Shown in pieces: positions 50,015 through 59,097 of a DNA stretch of 64,000 bases. Source of the stretch: Serpentinimonas raichei (lineage in GTDB: Bacteria; Pseudomonadota; Gammaproteobacteria; Burkholderiales; Burkholderiaceae_C); contig NZ_AP014568.1 of the NCBI RefSeq assembly GCF_000828895.1, positions 2,115,858-2,179,857 of the forward strand, written 5' to 3'. Within the stretch, counting starts at the first letter, position 1. Each line of letters begins with the position of its first letter. The translations under genes and the position numbers were made by a program. A model generated the notes under the pieces. It had not been told where the DNA came from and did not search any database. It saw only the letters and a list, made by a program, of their open reading frames with translations.

Positions 50015-50581
50015 TTAGAGCACCTCGACGGTGTGGTTCAGGTTGGTGTAGATGCACAGCTCGCCCGCCACCTGCAGCGACTCGCGCACGATCGCCTCGG
50101 CACCCAGCTCGGTGTGCGCCAGCAGCGCCCGCGCCGCCGCTTGGGCATAGGCGCCGCCCGAGCCGATGGCCACGATGCCGTGTTCGGGCTCGAGCACGTC
50201 GCCGTTGCCGGTGATGATCAGGCTGGCGCTGCGGTCGGCCACGGCCAGCATGGCTTCGAGGCGGCGCAGCACGCGGTCGGTGCGCCAGTCGCGCGTGAGC
50301 TCGATGGCGGCGCGCTGCAAGTGGCCTTGGTGCTTTTCCAACTTGGCCTCGAAGCGCTCGAACAGGGTGAAGGCGTCGGCGGTGGCGCCGGCAAAACCGG
50401 CCAGCACCTGCTCGCGGTAGAGCTTGCGCACCTTGCGCGCCGTGCCTTTGACGACGATGTGGCCGAGCGTGACCTGGCCGTCGCCGCCGATGGCGACTTG
50501 CACCCCGGCCGGGGTGACGCGGCGTACGCAAACGATGGTGGTGCCGTAGAGCAGGGTGGGATCGTGGGGGTTTTGGTTCAT
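50015..50581 (-). CDS. hslV: HslV peptidase of the HslUV protease
   Basis: 188 residues from ATG 50581. Threonine protease: processing before the Thr in [12 protein letters not shown] would expose the nucleophile; [29 protein letters not shown] and [16 protein letters not shown] are family signatures. The N-terminal propeptide is about ten residues longer than usual. Confidence 0.97.
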   Translation of the reverse strand: MNQNPHDPTLLYGTTIVCVRRVTPAGVQVAIGGDGQVTLGHIVVKGTARKVRKLYREQVLAGFAGATADAFTLFERFEAKLEKHQGHLQRAAIELTRDWRTDRVLRRLEAMLAVADRSASLIITGNGDVLEPEHGIVAIGSGGAYAQAAARALLAHTELGAEAIVRESLQVAGELCIYTNLNHTVEVL

Positions 50582-50665
50582 ATTCAGTGGCGCACGGCCG
50601 CCCGAAGCCACTGAAGCGCCCCCTCGGGGGGCAGCGAGTGCAACGAGCGTGGGGGTGTTTTCATT

Positions 50666-52417
50666 TCAGTATTGCCGCAGGCGCAGGGTGGCGACCTCAT
50701 CCAGACCCACGGTGTGAAAGTAGGCCGCCAGCAGCCGCGACAGGCCGTGCAGCTCCACCACCACGCTGCGCTGACGGGCCGCGAGCAGACATTGCAGGAG
50801 CGCGCTGGCGGCGGGCAGATCGACCCGCAACAAGGCCCGACAGTCGAGGACGAAAGGCGAACCCGGGGGGTGCTGCGCCAGGGCTTGGTCGAGGGCATTC
50901 CAGACCTGGACATGGCCCGCGCCCAAGCTGCCCGTGAGCGCGGGTGCGGCTTGCTCGATCAGGGTCAGGGCGGCCGGCCAATCGGCCAATCGTGTGTGGT
51001 CAAAGCCGTTTGGTGCACCCGGCAGCGGCAGCGGCAGGCCCGGCCATGCCAACGGCTCGGCGGCCGTGGCGGCGGACGGCTGGTGTGTCTGCGCGCTGGT
51101 GGCGCGCGCCGAGGGGACCGGCGCTGGCGCAGCCGCATCGGGCAGGCTGTCGGCCGCCGCATAAGCGCACAGGGGCTGCTCCCACTCCGGGGGCAGCACG
51201 CCGTAGGTGACGCAGTAGTCCAGCGCGGCCAGGTCGAACTCGTCGCGCCGGCGCATCAGACACAGCAGCGCCAGCCGCAGTTGCCACCACACGGCGTCGT
51301 TTTCGCTGCGGCCCGAGGGCGTGCTGGCCTTGAGGCGCCGGCGCAACACCGCCGCCCCAACGAAATGCAGCTGCAGCACACGCCGCCTCAAACCCTGCAC
51401 CTGCTCCAGCAAGGCCTCGGCCGCGGGCAGATCGGCCGACAACAGGCCGGTCCAATCCAGCCATTTGACCGAATGGGGGCCCGCCAAGGCCTGCTCCAAT
51501 GTGGCCACGGCTTGGCCATCGAGGAACAAGGGGCAGACCCAGATATCGAACGGCACAGGGGCCGCCGGCGGCTGCTCGGATGGGTCCGAGCTGGCCGCCG
51601 CCTCGCTGGGCCAACGCGGCACCGGGGTGCCAAAGCGTTCGGCGAACTCGGCGGCGAACTCATCAAACGATTCGAATTCCCCGCGCGCATGGAAGAAATC
51701 GAGCAAGGCCATGGCGGCCACCCGCGCCGACAGCGACTGCGGGGCTTGCACCATCAGCTGGCGCAAAGCGCGCTCCGCTGCTTCGTCTTGCCCTTGGGCA
51801 AAGGCCTGGGCCGCTTGGGCCAGCAACGGGTCGGTCAAGGCACCCGACAACGCTTGCAGGGTGGACTGCGCCTCTTCGGCCACGACATCGATTGGCAGCG
51901 CCGGGGCAGCCTTGGAGCGGGCTCGCAAATGCATGGACTGGCTCAAATCCCGGTCTATGGCTTGGGCCAGCCGGGCGCCCGCAATGCGCGTCCCGCTCGC
52001 CGCCGGCGTTTGGCCGCGCCCCAGCCAATGCTGCGCCATTTGGGACTCGATGCGAGCGATTTCGCTCATGGTGCGGTTTCTGGCGCTGCCCGGCCCCGCA
52101 TCCAGCCTGAGCGTGGACGACAGCGTCGACAAGCCGCTCAAGCCCGAGCTCGGGGCTTGCGAAGAACCCTCTTCCTCTTGCTTCAACCAGCGCGCGCGCA
52201 TGAGCTCGCGCAAGTGGTTGAGCTCGTCGTTGCGCACCCGGTCGTTGCGGCGTTTGCGTGCAACGGCTTCCTTGAGGGATAGACGCTCGGCATCGGGACC
52301 GGCCACCCCAGCCACCCCATCCGTATCGGGCTGTGCTCTGGGCGCAGCCGACGGACGCGCCCAAGCACCGCCGAGACGCTCCAGCCAACTGCGCGGGGGC
52401 GGGGCCTGTTGGCTCAT
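50666..52417 (-). CDS. Large unknown protein with C-terminal STAS-like segment, 583 aa
   Basis: No function recognised. The N-terminal 120 residues are charged and low-complexity (AVARKRRNDRVRNDELNHLR). A middle part is helical and Ala/Gln-rich (QAAQAFAQGQDEAAERALRQ), TPR-like in look. The C-terminal 100 residues alternate strands and helices (SPFVLDCRALLRVDLPAASA, VVVELHGLSRLLAAYFHTVG) in the manner of a STAS domain. An earlier repeat of the same pattern (VKWLDWTGLLSADLPAAEAL) suggests two STAS-like units. It sits between hslV and dksA on the same strand. Confidence 0.72.
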   Translation of the reverse strand: MSQQAPPPRSWLERLGGAWARPSAAPRAQPDTDGVAGVAGPDAERLSLKEAVARKRRNDRVRNDELNHLRELMRARWLKQEEEGSSQAPSSGLSGLSTLSSTLRLDAGPGSARNRTMSEIARIESQMAQHWLGRGQTPAASGTRIAGARLAQAIDRDLSQSMHLRARSKAAPALPIDVVAEEAQSTLQALSGALTDPLLAQAAQAFAQGQDEAAERALRQLMVQAPQSLSARVAAMALLDFFHARGEFESFDEFAAEFAERFGTPVPRWPSEAAASSDPSEQPPAAPVPFDIWVCPLFLDGQAVATLEQALAGPHSVKWLDWTGLLSADLPAAEALLEQVQGLRRRVLQLHFVGAAVLRRRLKASTPSGRSENDAVWWQLRLALLCLMRRRDEFDLAALDYCVTYGVLPPEWEQPLCAYAAADSLPDAAAPAPVPSARATSAQTHQPSAATAAEPLAWPGLPLPLPGAPNGFDHTRLADWPAALTLIEQAAPALTGSLGAGHVQVWNALDQALAQHPPGSPFVLDCRALLRVDLPAASALLQCLLAARQRSVVVELHGLSRLLAAYFHTVGLDEVATLRLRQY

Positions 52418-52459
52418 CGTGGCCTTGTTGCTACACCCGGCATGCCAGCTCAGCCGCCT

Positions 52460-53389
52460 TTAGTCGCCAAACAGTTTTTGCTTGAGCTCACGGCGTTGTT
52501 GCGCCTCGATCGACAAGCTGGCGGTGGGACGCGCGAGCAAGCGGCCGACCCCGATCGGCTCGCCGGTTTCGTCGCAATAGCCATAGTCGCCGGAATCGAT
52601 GCGGGCGATCGATTGCTCGATTTTCTTCAACAACTTGCGCTCGCGGTCGCGCGTGCGCAACTCCAGCGCGTGCTCTTCTTCGATGGTGGCGCGGTCGGCC
52701 GGATCGGGCACCACCGAGGTGTCTTCGCGCAGGTGCTCGGTGGTCTCGCCAGCATTGACCAGAATGTCGTGCTTGAGCTGTTGCAACTTGCGCCGGAAGA
52801 AGGCCAGCTGCACCTCGTTCATGTACTCGGCGTCGGGCATGGACAGCACGTCGGCGTCCGAGAGCTGATCGAGCGGCACGGTTTTCCAGTTGCCGCTCAG
52901 CTTGGGGTTTTTTTTCGGGCTCATGGGCGTGATGGCCACCAGCACCCGCTCGGGGCTGGGGCTGAACACCGCCTTGGCCGCCCCCGGGTCGTGCGAGGGC
53001 TCCACCGCTTGGCTCATTTGGGCCTGCATGGCGGCTTGGGTGGCGCGCTTGTTGACCGACGGCAGCCGCACTTCGCTGCCGACCTTGAGCACCTCATCGG
53101 GTGCGGCCTGGGCATCGGGCTTGGCGCCGGCCTTGGAGCCGGATTTGACGGGGCGCTTGGCAGGCGCGGCGGCAGCGGCGTCCACTGCCTCTGCAGTTGG
53201 GGCGGATTCTTTCACTACAGGTTTCCTCTCTGGGGCCGCAGATGCGGCCGGGACACGTCCTTGGTCCTTGGCCACAACGGCTGGCTCTGCAGCCGGCGCG
53301 TGGGCACAAGAAACAAAAGGGCCCGATTGTACGGCTTGACCCAAGTCGGCGGCATAGGGCCAGTTGGTGTAAGGCTTGCTCGGCTTCAT
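52460..53389 (-). CDS. dksA: DksA-type RNA polymerase regulator, long and cysteine-poor
   Basis: Secondary-channel regulator that works with ppGpp. The C-terminal 140 residues match DksA: DAEYMNEVQLAFFRRKLQQL, coiled-coil tip VVPDPADRAT with the two key Asp, LELRTRDRERKLLKKIEQSI, then GYCDETGEPIG and LLARPTASLSIEAQ. Only one of the four zinc-ligand cysteines is kept, so it should not bind zinc in the E. coli way. The N-terminal 170 residues are a Lys/Ala/Pro-rich extension; an internal ATG (MSPKKNPKLSG) would give a shorter form. A zinc-family GTPase gene lies directly upstream. Confidence 0.93.
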   Translation of the reverse strand: MKPSKPYTNWPYAADLGQAVQSGPFVSCAHAPAAEPAVVAKDQGRVPAASAAPERKPVVKESAPTAEAVDAAAAAPAKRPVKSGSKAGAKPDAQAAPDEVLKVGSEVRLPSVNKRATQAAMQAQMSQAVEPSHDPGAAKAVFSPSPERVLVAITPMSPKKNPKLSGNWKTVPLDQLSDADVLSMPDAEYMNEVQLAFFRRKLQQLKHDILVNAGETTEHLREDTSVVPDPADRATIEEEHALELRTRDRERKLLKKIEQSIARIDSGDYGYCDETGEPIGVGRLLARPTASLSIEAQQRRELKQKLFGD

Positions 53390-53421
53390 GGTGGCGCTCC
53401 CACGTTCATTTTCGCGTTCAC

Positions 53422-54555
53422 TCAAACCAAGGACTGCTCCAGCCCTTGGACCAAAATGTCGCGCGGCAAATCGATGCCGATGAACACCATTTTGCTCTGG
53501 CGCAGCTCGTCGGGCCGCCACTCGGGGCCCAAATCGGAACCCATGAGCTGGTGCACCCCTTGGAAAATCACCTTGCGCTGGGTGCCCTGCATGTGCAGCA
53601 CGCCTTTGTAGCGCAGCATATTGGGGCCGTAGACCTGCACGATGGCGCCGAGGAAGTCCTCGAGCCGCGCCGGATCGAAAGGCCGCTGCGCCCGGTAGAC
53701 GAAGCTTTTGACGTCGTCGTCGTGGTGGTGGTGGGCGTGCTGCGCTTCGTGGGCGTGCGCGGGGTGGTCGCAGTCCGGGCCATGCTGATGGCCGCCGTGC
53801 TCGTGGGCGTGCCCATGGCCGCAGTCCGGGCCGTGCTCGTGCTCATGCTCGTGGCCGCAGTCCGGCCCGTGCAGGTGTGGCTCGGGCGGAGCACTTGCGT
53901 CGAGCAGGAAATCGGGGTCGATTTCGAGTTTGACATTGAGGTTGAAACCGCGCAAATCGAACACCTTGTTCAGCGCCATGTGGCCGAAATGCACCGGCTC
54001 GATCGGGGCGCGCGGGTTCATGTGCTTGAGTCGGTGCTGCAAAGCCAGCAGCGCGGCCGGGCTGACCAGATCGGCTTTGCTGATGAAAATCTGATCGGCA
54101 AAACCCACTTGGCGTCGCGCCTGCTGGTGGGTGTCGAGCTGAGCCCCAGCATGCACCGCATCGACCAGCGTGATCACGGCGTCGAGCAGGTAGCTCTCGG
54201 CCACTTCGTCGTCCATGAAAAAGGTCTGTGCCACCGGCCCCGGGTCGGCCAGACCGGTGGTCTCGATCACGACGCGCTCGAAGTCGAGCTCGCCCCGGCG
54301 CCTTTTCTCGGCCAGTTCGCTCAGGGTGCTGCGCAGGTCTTCGCGGATGGTGCAGCAGATGCAGCCGTTGCTCATCTGGATGATCTGCTCTGGGGTGCCC
54401 GAGACCAGAATTTCGGCGTCGATGTTTTCGGCACCGAACTCGTTTTCGATCACGGCGATTTTTTGGCCGTGCGCCTCGGTCAGCAGGCGCTGCAGCAGCG
54501 TGGTTTTGCCCGAGCCTAAAAAGCCGGTCAGGATGGTGGCGGGGATCAGGGACAT
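53422..54555 (-). CDS. COG0523 (CobW-like) metal-chaperone GTPase, His-rich
   Basis: 377 residues from ATG 54555. G3E GTPase: Walker A ILTGFLGSGKTTLLQRLL, Walker B-like EFGAENIDAEIL, the family metal motif SNGCICCTIRE, TTGLADPGP and ISKADLVS. A histidine-rich linker at about residues 240-290 (PDCGHEHEHEHGPDCGHG and similar) probably stores or passes metal, followed by the CobW C-terminal domain. Likely delivers zinc or cobalt to a client; the client is unknown. Precedes dksA by 32 bases on the same strand. Confidence 0.92.
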   Translation of the reverse strand: MSLIPATILTGFLGSGKTTLLQRLLTEAHGQKIAVIENEFGAENIDAEILVSGTPEQIIQMSNGCICCTIREDLRSTLSELAEKRRRGELDFERVVIETTGLADPGPVAQTFFMDDEVAESYLLDAVITLVDAVHAGAQLDTHQQARRQVGFADQIFISKADLVSPAALLALQHRLKHMNPRAPIEPVHFGHMALNKVFDLRGFNLNVKLEIDPDFLLDASAPPEPHLHGPDCGHEHEHEHGPDCGHGHAHEHGGHQHGPDCDHPAHAHEAQHAHHHHDDDVKSFVYRAQRPFDPARLEDFLGAIVQVYGPNMLRYKGVLHMQGTQRKVIFQGVHQLMGSDLGPEWRPDELRQSKMVFIGIDLPRDILVQGLEQSLV

Positions 54556-54655
54556 GGGCGGCTCACAGCAAGGAAAGGGCAGGCACGATCGGGCAGGCTG
54601 GACGGGGTCTGGCCACGGGTGACGGGCCAATCAACCAGCCAGTGTAGTGCAGTTC

Positions 54656-55711
54656 TTAGGTGCCGTGGCCAGATTTGCGTGCGCGTGGATGCGCCGCCTC
54701 GTAGGCGCGGCTCAGGTGCTGGAAATCGAGCCGGGTGTAAATTTGGGTGCTGGTGATGCTGGCGTGTCCGAGCAGTTCTTGCACCGCGCGCAAATCGGCG
54801 CTGGATTGCAGCACATGGCTGGCAAAACTGTGGCGCAGCATGTGCGGATGCACCCGCCCCGCTAGCCCCGCGCTGGCAGCCAGCGCCTGCAACTGGCGCC
54901 GCGCCACCTGGGGCGTCAGGCGAGCGCCGCGCGCGCCCACGAACAAGGCCGCCTCGGTGGCGGCAGGCCATGCCTGCTGGCGCGCCGCCAGCCACAGCGC
55001 CAGGGCCTGCAAGGCGGGGCCGCCCACCGGTACCGTGCGCCGCTTGCCGCCTTTGCCCAGCACCTGCACCTCGCCCGCTTGGGCATCGACCCAACCCAGC
55101 GCGGCCGCACTCGGGCGCACATCAAGCCCCAGCGCTTCGCTGATGCGCAAGCCGCTGCCATAGAGCAGTTCCACCAGGCAATGGGTTTGCAGCGCCAGCC
55201 AGTCGTCGGGCGTGGCCGCCACGGGCGAACTGGCGGCGCTTGCGCTGCCGGCCACGTGGGCGGAGTGGGTGGCCGTTGGCGGCTGGGGCAGGTGCGCGGC
55301 CAAGCGCAGCGCGTCGTGCACGTCCAGCGCCTTGGGCAGGGGCTGGGTCGCCTTGGGCGCGCGCACCGCTTGCAGCGGGTGCGCGCTGAGCACACCTTGG
55401 CGCCCCAACCAAGTAAAAAAACCCCGCCAGCACGACAACACCAGCGCAATGCCGCGTGGCTGCCGGCCCGCCCCTCGCAACTGCGCCGCCCAGCGCCGCG
55501 CATGGGCCGGGCGCACGCTGGTCCAGCGCAAACCCTCAGCGGCGCAGCGCTGCGCCAGCCCTTGCAAGTGGAGGGCGTACAGTGCTTGGGTGCGCGGCGC
55601 CAGCCGCTTTTCGACCCGGATGTGCCGCAGGTAGCGCGCCAGCCAGTCGGCGTCGGCCGCGTCCAAGGTGGGCGCTGGCGGGCTGTGCGCAGGGAGCTGA
55701 CGCGCCACCAT
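54656..55711 (-). CDS. xerC: Tyrosine recombinase XerC
   Basis: 351 residues; resolves chromosome dimers with XerD at dif. Core-binding domain (WLARYLRHIRVEKRLAPRTQ) and catalytic residues R (YGSGLRISEALGL), K (LGKGGKRRTVPVG), H and R (HPHMLRHSFASHVL), H (LLGHASITST) and Y (TQIYTRLDF). An Ala/Ser/Thr-rich insertion (THSAHVAGSASAASSPVAAT) precedes the catalytic domain. Next to the DUF484 gene and dapF, the usual xerC neighbourhood in Proteobacteria. Confidence 0.95.
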   Translation of the reverse strand: MVARQLPAHSPPAPTLDAADADWLARYLRHIRVEKRLAPRTQALYALHLQGLAQRCAAEGLRWTSVRPAHARRWAAQLRGAGRQPRGIALVLSCWRGFFTWLGRQGVLSAHPLQAVRAPKATQPLPKALDVHDALRLAAHLPQPPTATHSAHVAGSASAASSPVAATPDDWLALQTHCLVELLYGSGLRISEALGLDVRPSAAALGWVDAQAGEVQVLGKGGKRRTVPVGGPALQALALWLAARQQAWPAATEAALFVGARGARLTPQVARRQLQALAASAGLAGRVHPHMLRHSFASHVLQSSADLRAVQELLGHASITSTQIYTRLDFQHLSRAYEAAHPRARKSGHGT

Positions 55712-55722
55712 GGCCGTCCCTC

Positions 55723-56412
55723 TCAGGCGGCGCCGGTCGGCGGCCGCAGGCGACTCAGAGCCGCCGCCGCCAACTCGGCGATGCGCTGCAGAAAATCGGT
55801 GCCCATGTCGTTTTGAAAGCGCAGCGGGTCGTCAGAGGCCAACAGCATCAGCCCAAAGCATGGCTGACTGGCTGCCACGCGCAAGGGCAGCAGCGCCAGC
55901 GAGGCCACCGGCTGCGCCGGGGCCAGCCACTGCATCACCTCAAAACCCCGGTTCGGGCCGCAGTAGGGCTGCTGCAAGGAATCGGCCAAGGCCCGCGCCT
56001 CGGGCGAAACCGATTGGCAAAAAGCCGCTTCGGCATGGGCCGGGCTCAAGTCCCATAAGCGCAGCGCCACCTGGGGCAAAGCAAAATCGGCCAGCAAGCC
56101 CGTTAGCAACACCTTGGGCAAATCGGCGGCGTCGGGTACCGCCAGCAAACGGCGCGTCCAGTGCTGCAGCAGCCCATCGATGTGCGCGTTGTCGCGGCCA
56201 TGGCGAATCATGTCGGCCGCCTTGTGCTCGAGGTGCCGGATTTTTTCGCGCAGCAACTCGGCTTGGCGCTCCTGCAGGCTGACGGCGCGCTGGCTGTGCG
56301 GACTGGTCAGTTGCACCTGCACCAGCACTTCGGCATGGCGCTCAAAAAAATCGGGCGACTGGAGCAAGAACTCGGCGATATCGCCTTCGGTCACGGGGGC
56401 AATCGGGTTCAC
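55723..56412 (-). CDS. DUF484 (GAF-like) protein of the dapF-xerC locus
   Basis: 229 residues from GTG 56412, with AAGGAAA nine bases upstream. Begins VTEGDIAEFLLQSPDFFERH, characteristic of DUF484, then a coiled coil (LQERQAELLREKIRHLEHKA) and a GAF-like domain ending FLQRIAELAAAALSRL. Conserved between dapF and xerC in many Proteobacteria; molecular role unknown. Confidence 0.9.
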   Translation of the reverse strand: MNPIAPVTEGDIAEFLLQSPDFFERHAEVLVQVQLTSPHSQRAVSLQERQAELLREKIRHLEHKAADMIRHGRDNAHIDGLLQHWTRRLLAVPDAADLPKVLLTGLLADFALPQVALRLWDLSPAHAEAAFCQSVSPEARALADSLQQPYCGPNRGFEVMQWLAPAQPVASLALLPLRVAASQPCFGLMLLASDDPLRFQNDMGTDFLQRIAELAAAALSRLRPPTGAA

Positions 56413-56441
56413 AAACGGGGTTTCCTTGAAAAAAGCAGGCT

Positions 56442-57317
56442 TTAGCAAAGGTCGGGCAGCTCGATCACGCCCTCGAACACGGTTTCGGCCGGGCCGCTCA
56501 GGTGCACCGGCGCGGCCAGCCCGTGGCGCGACACCGGCCACGCCACCGACAGCGCACCGCCCGGCAGTTGCACCTCGACGCGCTCGTCGAACCAGCCGTG
56601 GCGGATGCCCGCCACCACCGCCGCACAGGCGCCGGTGCCGCAGGCCAGCGTTTCGCCCACGCCGCGCTCAAACACCCGCAGCCGCGCCTGCTGGCGCCCC
56701 AGCACTTGCAGAAAACCGACGTTGACGCGGTTCGGGAAACGGGGATGGCGCTCGATCAGGGGTCCGAACTGGGCCACCGGCGCGGTGTCGGTGTCGGGCA
56801 CGCGCCAGACCGCGTGCGGGTTGCCCATCGAAAGCAACGAGAGTTCGGCCTCAAAGGCCGGCAGGGCCATTGGCCAGACCTGCCAGCCCCCGCAGGGCCG
56901 GGGTTGCAGGCCGGCGGCATCGAAGGGAATGCGCGCGGGCTCGAACACCGGCGCGCCCATGTCCACCGCCACCTGCCCCTCGTTGCCCCACTGCAACAGC
57001 AGCACGCCGCTGGCGGTTTGCACCCGAACCTCGGGGCGCAGGCTCAGGCCGCGCTCGCGCACGTAGCGGGCAAAGCAGCGTGCCCCGTTGCCGCAGTTTT
57101 CCACCTCGCCGCCATCGGCGTTGTGGATCGCGTATTCGAAGTCCACCCCGGCGTGCGGGGCCGCCCGTACGCTCAGGATCTGGTCGGCCCCGACGCCAAA
57201 GTGCCGATCCGCCAAGCGGCGGTACTGCGCCGACGTGAGGCCTAAGCGGCCACGGGTTTCGTCGAGCACGACAAAGTCGTTGCCCGCGCCCTGCATTTTG
57301 CTAAACGGAATGCGCAT
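56442..57317 (-). CDS. dapF: Diaminopimelate epimerase
   Basis: 291 residues; converts LL- to meso-diaminopimelate for lysine and for MurE. The two catalytic cysteines are visible in [15 protein letters not shown] and [17 protein letters not shown]-terminal [19 protein letters not shown] is typical. ATG 57317 is chosen over 57341. Confidence 0.97.
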   Translation of the reverse strand: MRIPFSKMQGAGNDFVVLDETRGRLGLTSAQYRRLADRHFGVGADQILSVRAAPHAGVDFEYAIHNADGGEVENCGNGARCFARYVRERGLSLRPEVRVQTASGVLLLQWGNEGQVAVDMGAPVFEPARIPFDAAGLQPRPCGGWQVWPMALPAFEAELSLLSMGNPHAVWRVPDTDTAPVAQFGPLIERHPRFPNRVNVGFLQVLGRQQARLRVFERGVGETLACGTGACAAVVAGIRHGWFDERVEVQLPGGALSVAWPVSRHGLAAPVHLSGPAETVFEGVIELPDLC

Positions 57318-57377
57318 GGGCGCATTATCGGGCAGCCGCACGCCAATCGGCGCGCGGCGCCCATGCCGCCCAAGGCT

Positions 57378-58043
57378 TTAGCGCTGTGGCGCGACTTCGG
57401 CCATGAACATCTCGACGCGCCGGTTTTGCGCCCGGCCGGCCGCGGTGTCGTTGCTGGCCACCGGCTCACGCGAGCCGCGGCCGTCGATGCTGATGGAACC
57501 CATCGAGACCCCACGCGAGACCAAGTAGTCGCGCACGCTGGCGGCGCGGTTGAGCGAGAGCGGGTTGTTGATGGCGTCGGTGCCGGTGCTGTCGGTGTGA
57601 CCGATGATGCGCAGGCGCGCGTTGGGGTTGCGCGCCATGCCTTGGGCAAAGGTGTCGAGGATGGGGCGGAAGTTGGGCTGAATGTCGGCCCGGCCCACGG
57701 CAAACGACACATCGGAGGGAATGTGGAGCTTGAGCTGGTTGTCGGCCGTCTGCGTGACCTCGACCCCGGTGCCGCGCGTGCTTTGCTCCATGGCGCGGCG
57801 CTGCTCCTCCATGCGGGTGGACCAGATGTGGCCACCGATGGCCCCCACGCCAGCACCGATCACGGCCCCGCGCAGCGCGCCGTCGCGGCCATCGGCCGCG
57901 GCACCGATGACGGTTCCGGCAATGGCCCCAATGCCAGCGCCTCGGGCGGCACCTTGCTGGGCTTCGGTCATGTTGGCGCAGCCGGCCGTCAGGGCGACGG
58001 CGGCAGCCAAGGCGGTGTAGGTGGCATAAGTGGCGATGCGCAT
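57378..58043 (-). CDS. OmpA-like lipoprotein with glycine zipper
   Basis: 221 residues. Signal peptide with lipobox LTAGC (Cys about residue 22), a glycine-zipper segment (GAGIGAIAGTVIGAAADG, GAVIGAGVGAIGGHIW) that may insert in the outer membrane, and an OmpA-like peptidoglycan-binding domain (HTDSTGTDAINNPLSLNRAA, and NRRVEMFM near the end). Probably anchors the outer membrane to the wall. AAAGGAAA precedes the ATG. Confidence 0.93.
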   Translation of the reverse strand: MRIATYATYTALAAAVALTAGCANMTEAQQGAARGAGIGAIAGTVIGAAADGRDGALRGAVIGAGVGAIGGHIWSTRMEEQRRAMEQSTRGTGVEVTQTADNQLKLHIPSDVSFAVGRADIQPNFRPILDTFAQGMARNPNARLRIIGHTDSTGTDAINNPLSLNRAASVRDYLVSRGVSMGSISIDGRGSREPVASNDTAAGRAQNRRVEMFMAEVAPQR

Positions 58044-58059
58044 GGTTTTTCCTTTGCAG

Positions 58060-58089
58060 TTGACAATACTGGCATTATCGGCCTGTATA
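58060..58089 (+). promoter_or_regulatory. Candidate sigma-70 promoter for the MBL-fold gene
   Basis: Perfect -35 TTGACA at 58060-58065, an 18-base spacer, and TGTATA at 58084-58089 (or TATAAG two bases on). Located in the divergent gap between the lipoprotein and metallo-beta-lactamase genes, about 100 bases ahead of the latter's ATG. Confidence 0.4.
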
Positions 58090-58191
58090 AGCAAAGCGCA
58101 AGGTGCGCAGACCCAAATTTACAGCCCTTACGATTGCACACCTTTGCGGCCCGTTGCCACCCCGCTGACGCACCCCTTGATTTGTCCCTCC

Positions 58192-59097
58192 ATGACGACC
58201 ACCCCTGCCCCCTTGTCCGACCCACCCGACTGGCAACACCTGCAGCCGGTGGCGCTGCGGCCCCATGTGCTGCGCCTGACCTGCCCCAACGCCGGGCTGA
58301 TGACCGGCCCCGGCACCAACAGCTACCTGATCGGTGCGCCCCGCAGCGGCTTTTGGGTCATCGACCCCGGCCCGGCCGATAGCGGCCACGTGCAGCGGCT
58401 GTGGCAGGCAGCGGGCGGCAATATCCACGCCATCGTCTGCACCCATTCGCACCCCGACCACGCGCCCGCCGCCCGGCCGCTGCAGGCCTTGTGTCGCAGC
58501 GCCCGCGTGCACACGGCTTCAAATACCGCGCCCATTTTGGGCCTGCCCAGCGCCGCCACCGCGCGCGACAACAGCCGCTTCTGCCCCGATGAGGTCATGG
58601 CCGATGGCTCGGTGCTCGACATGCCCCACCCCGACGGGCAGTCGGCGCCGCTGCGCCTGCGCGCCCTGCACACCCCCGGGCATGCCGCCAACCACCTGTG
58701 CCTGCTGCTCGAAGGCGACGGGCTGCTGTTCAGCGGCGACCACATCCTGGACGGCAGCACCACGGTGATCGACCCGCCCGATGGCAACATGAGCGATTAC
58801 CTCGATTCGCTCGATCGGTTGGCCGAGGTTTGCCACGACGCGGGCGTGACCCATATCCTGCCCGCGCACGGGCATGCACTGGCGCAACCCTTGCAAACCA
58901 TCGAGCGGCTGCGGCGCCACCGCTTGCAACGCGAGGCGCGGGTGCTGTCGGCCATGCGGGCTCTGCCCAGCGGCCAGGCCGACGACTGGCTGCCCATGGT
59001 CTACGCCGACGTGCCCGCGCACCTGTGGCCGGTGGCGCGGCGCTCGCTGCTGGCGCACCTGCAGCGCATCGAAACGCTGGGGCTGTTCAGGCCTTGA
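58192..59097 (+). CDS. Metallo-beta-lactamase-fold hydrolase (LACTB2-like)
   Basis: 301 residues. Zinc motif THSHPDHAPAA, later ligand regions LHTPGHAANHLCLLLEGDGL and LFSGDHILDGSTTV, then ILPAHGHALAQP, and a C-terminal winged-helix-like tail (LLAHLQRIETLGLF) as in LACTB2-type hydrolases. Substrate unknown; relatives act on thioesters or nucleic acids. ATG 58192 (MTTTPAPLSDPP) is preferred to an earlier in-frame ATG at 58030. Its end overlaps the converging cyclase gene by 11 bases. Confidence 0.87.
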   Translation: MTTTPAPLSDPPDWQHLQPVALRPHVLRLTCPNAGLMTGPGTNSYLIGAPRSGFWVIDPGPADSGHVQRLWQAAGGNIHAIVCTHSHPDHAPAARPLQALCRSARVHTASNTAPILGLPSAATARDNSRFCPDEVMADGSVLDMPHPDGQSAPLRLRALHTPGHAANHLCLLLEGDGLLFSGDHILDGSTTVIDPPDGNMSDYLDSLDRLAEVCHDAGVTHILPAHGHALAQPLQTIERLRRHRLQREARVLSAMRALPSGQADDWLPMVYADVPAHLWPVARRSLLAHLQRIETLGLFRP

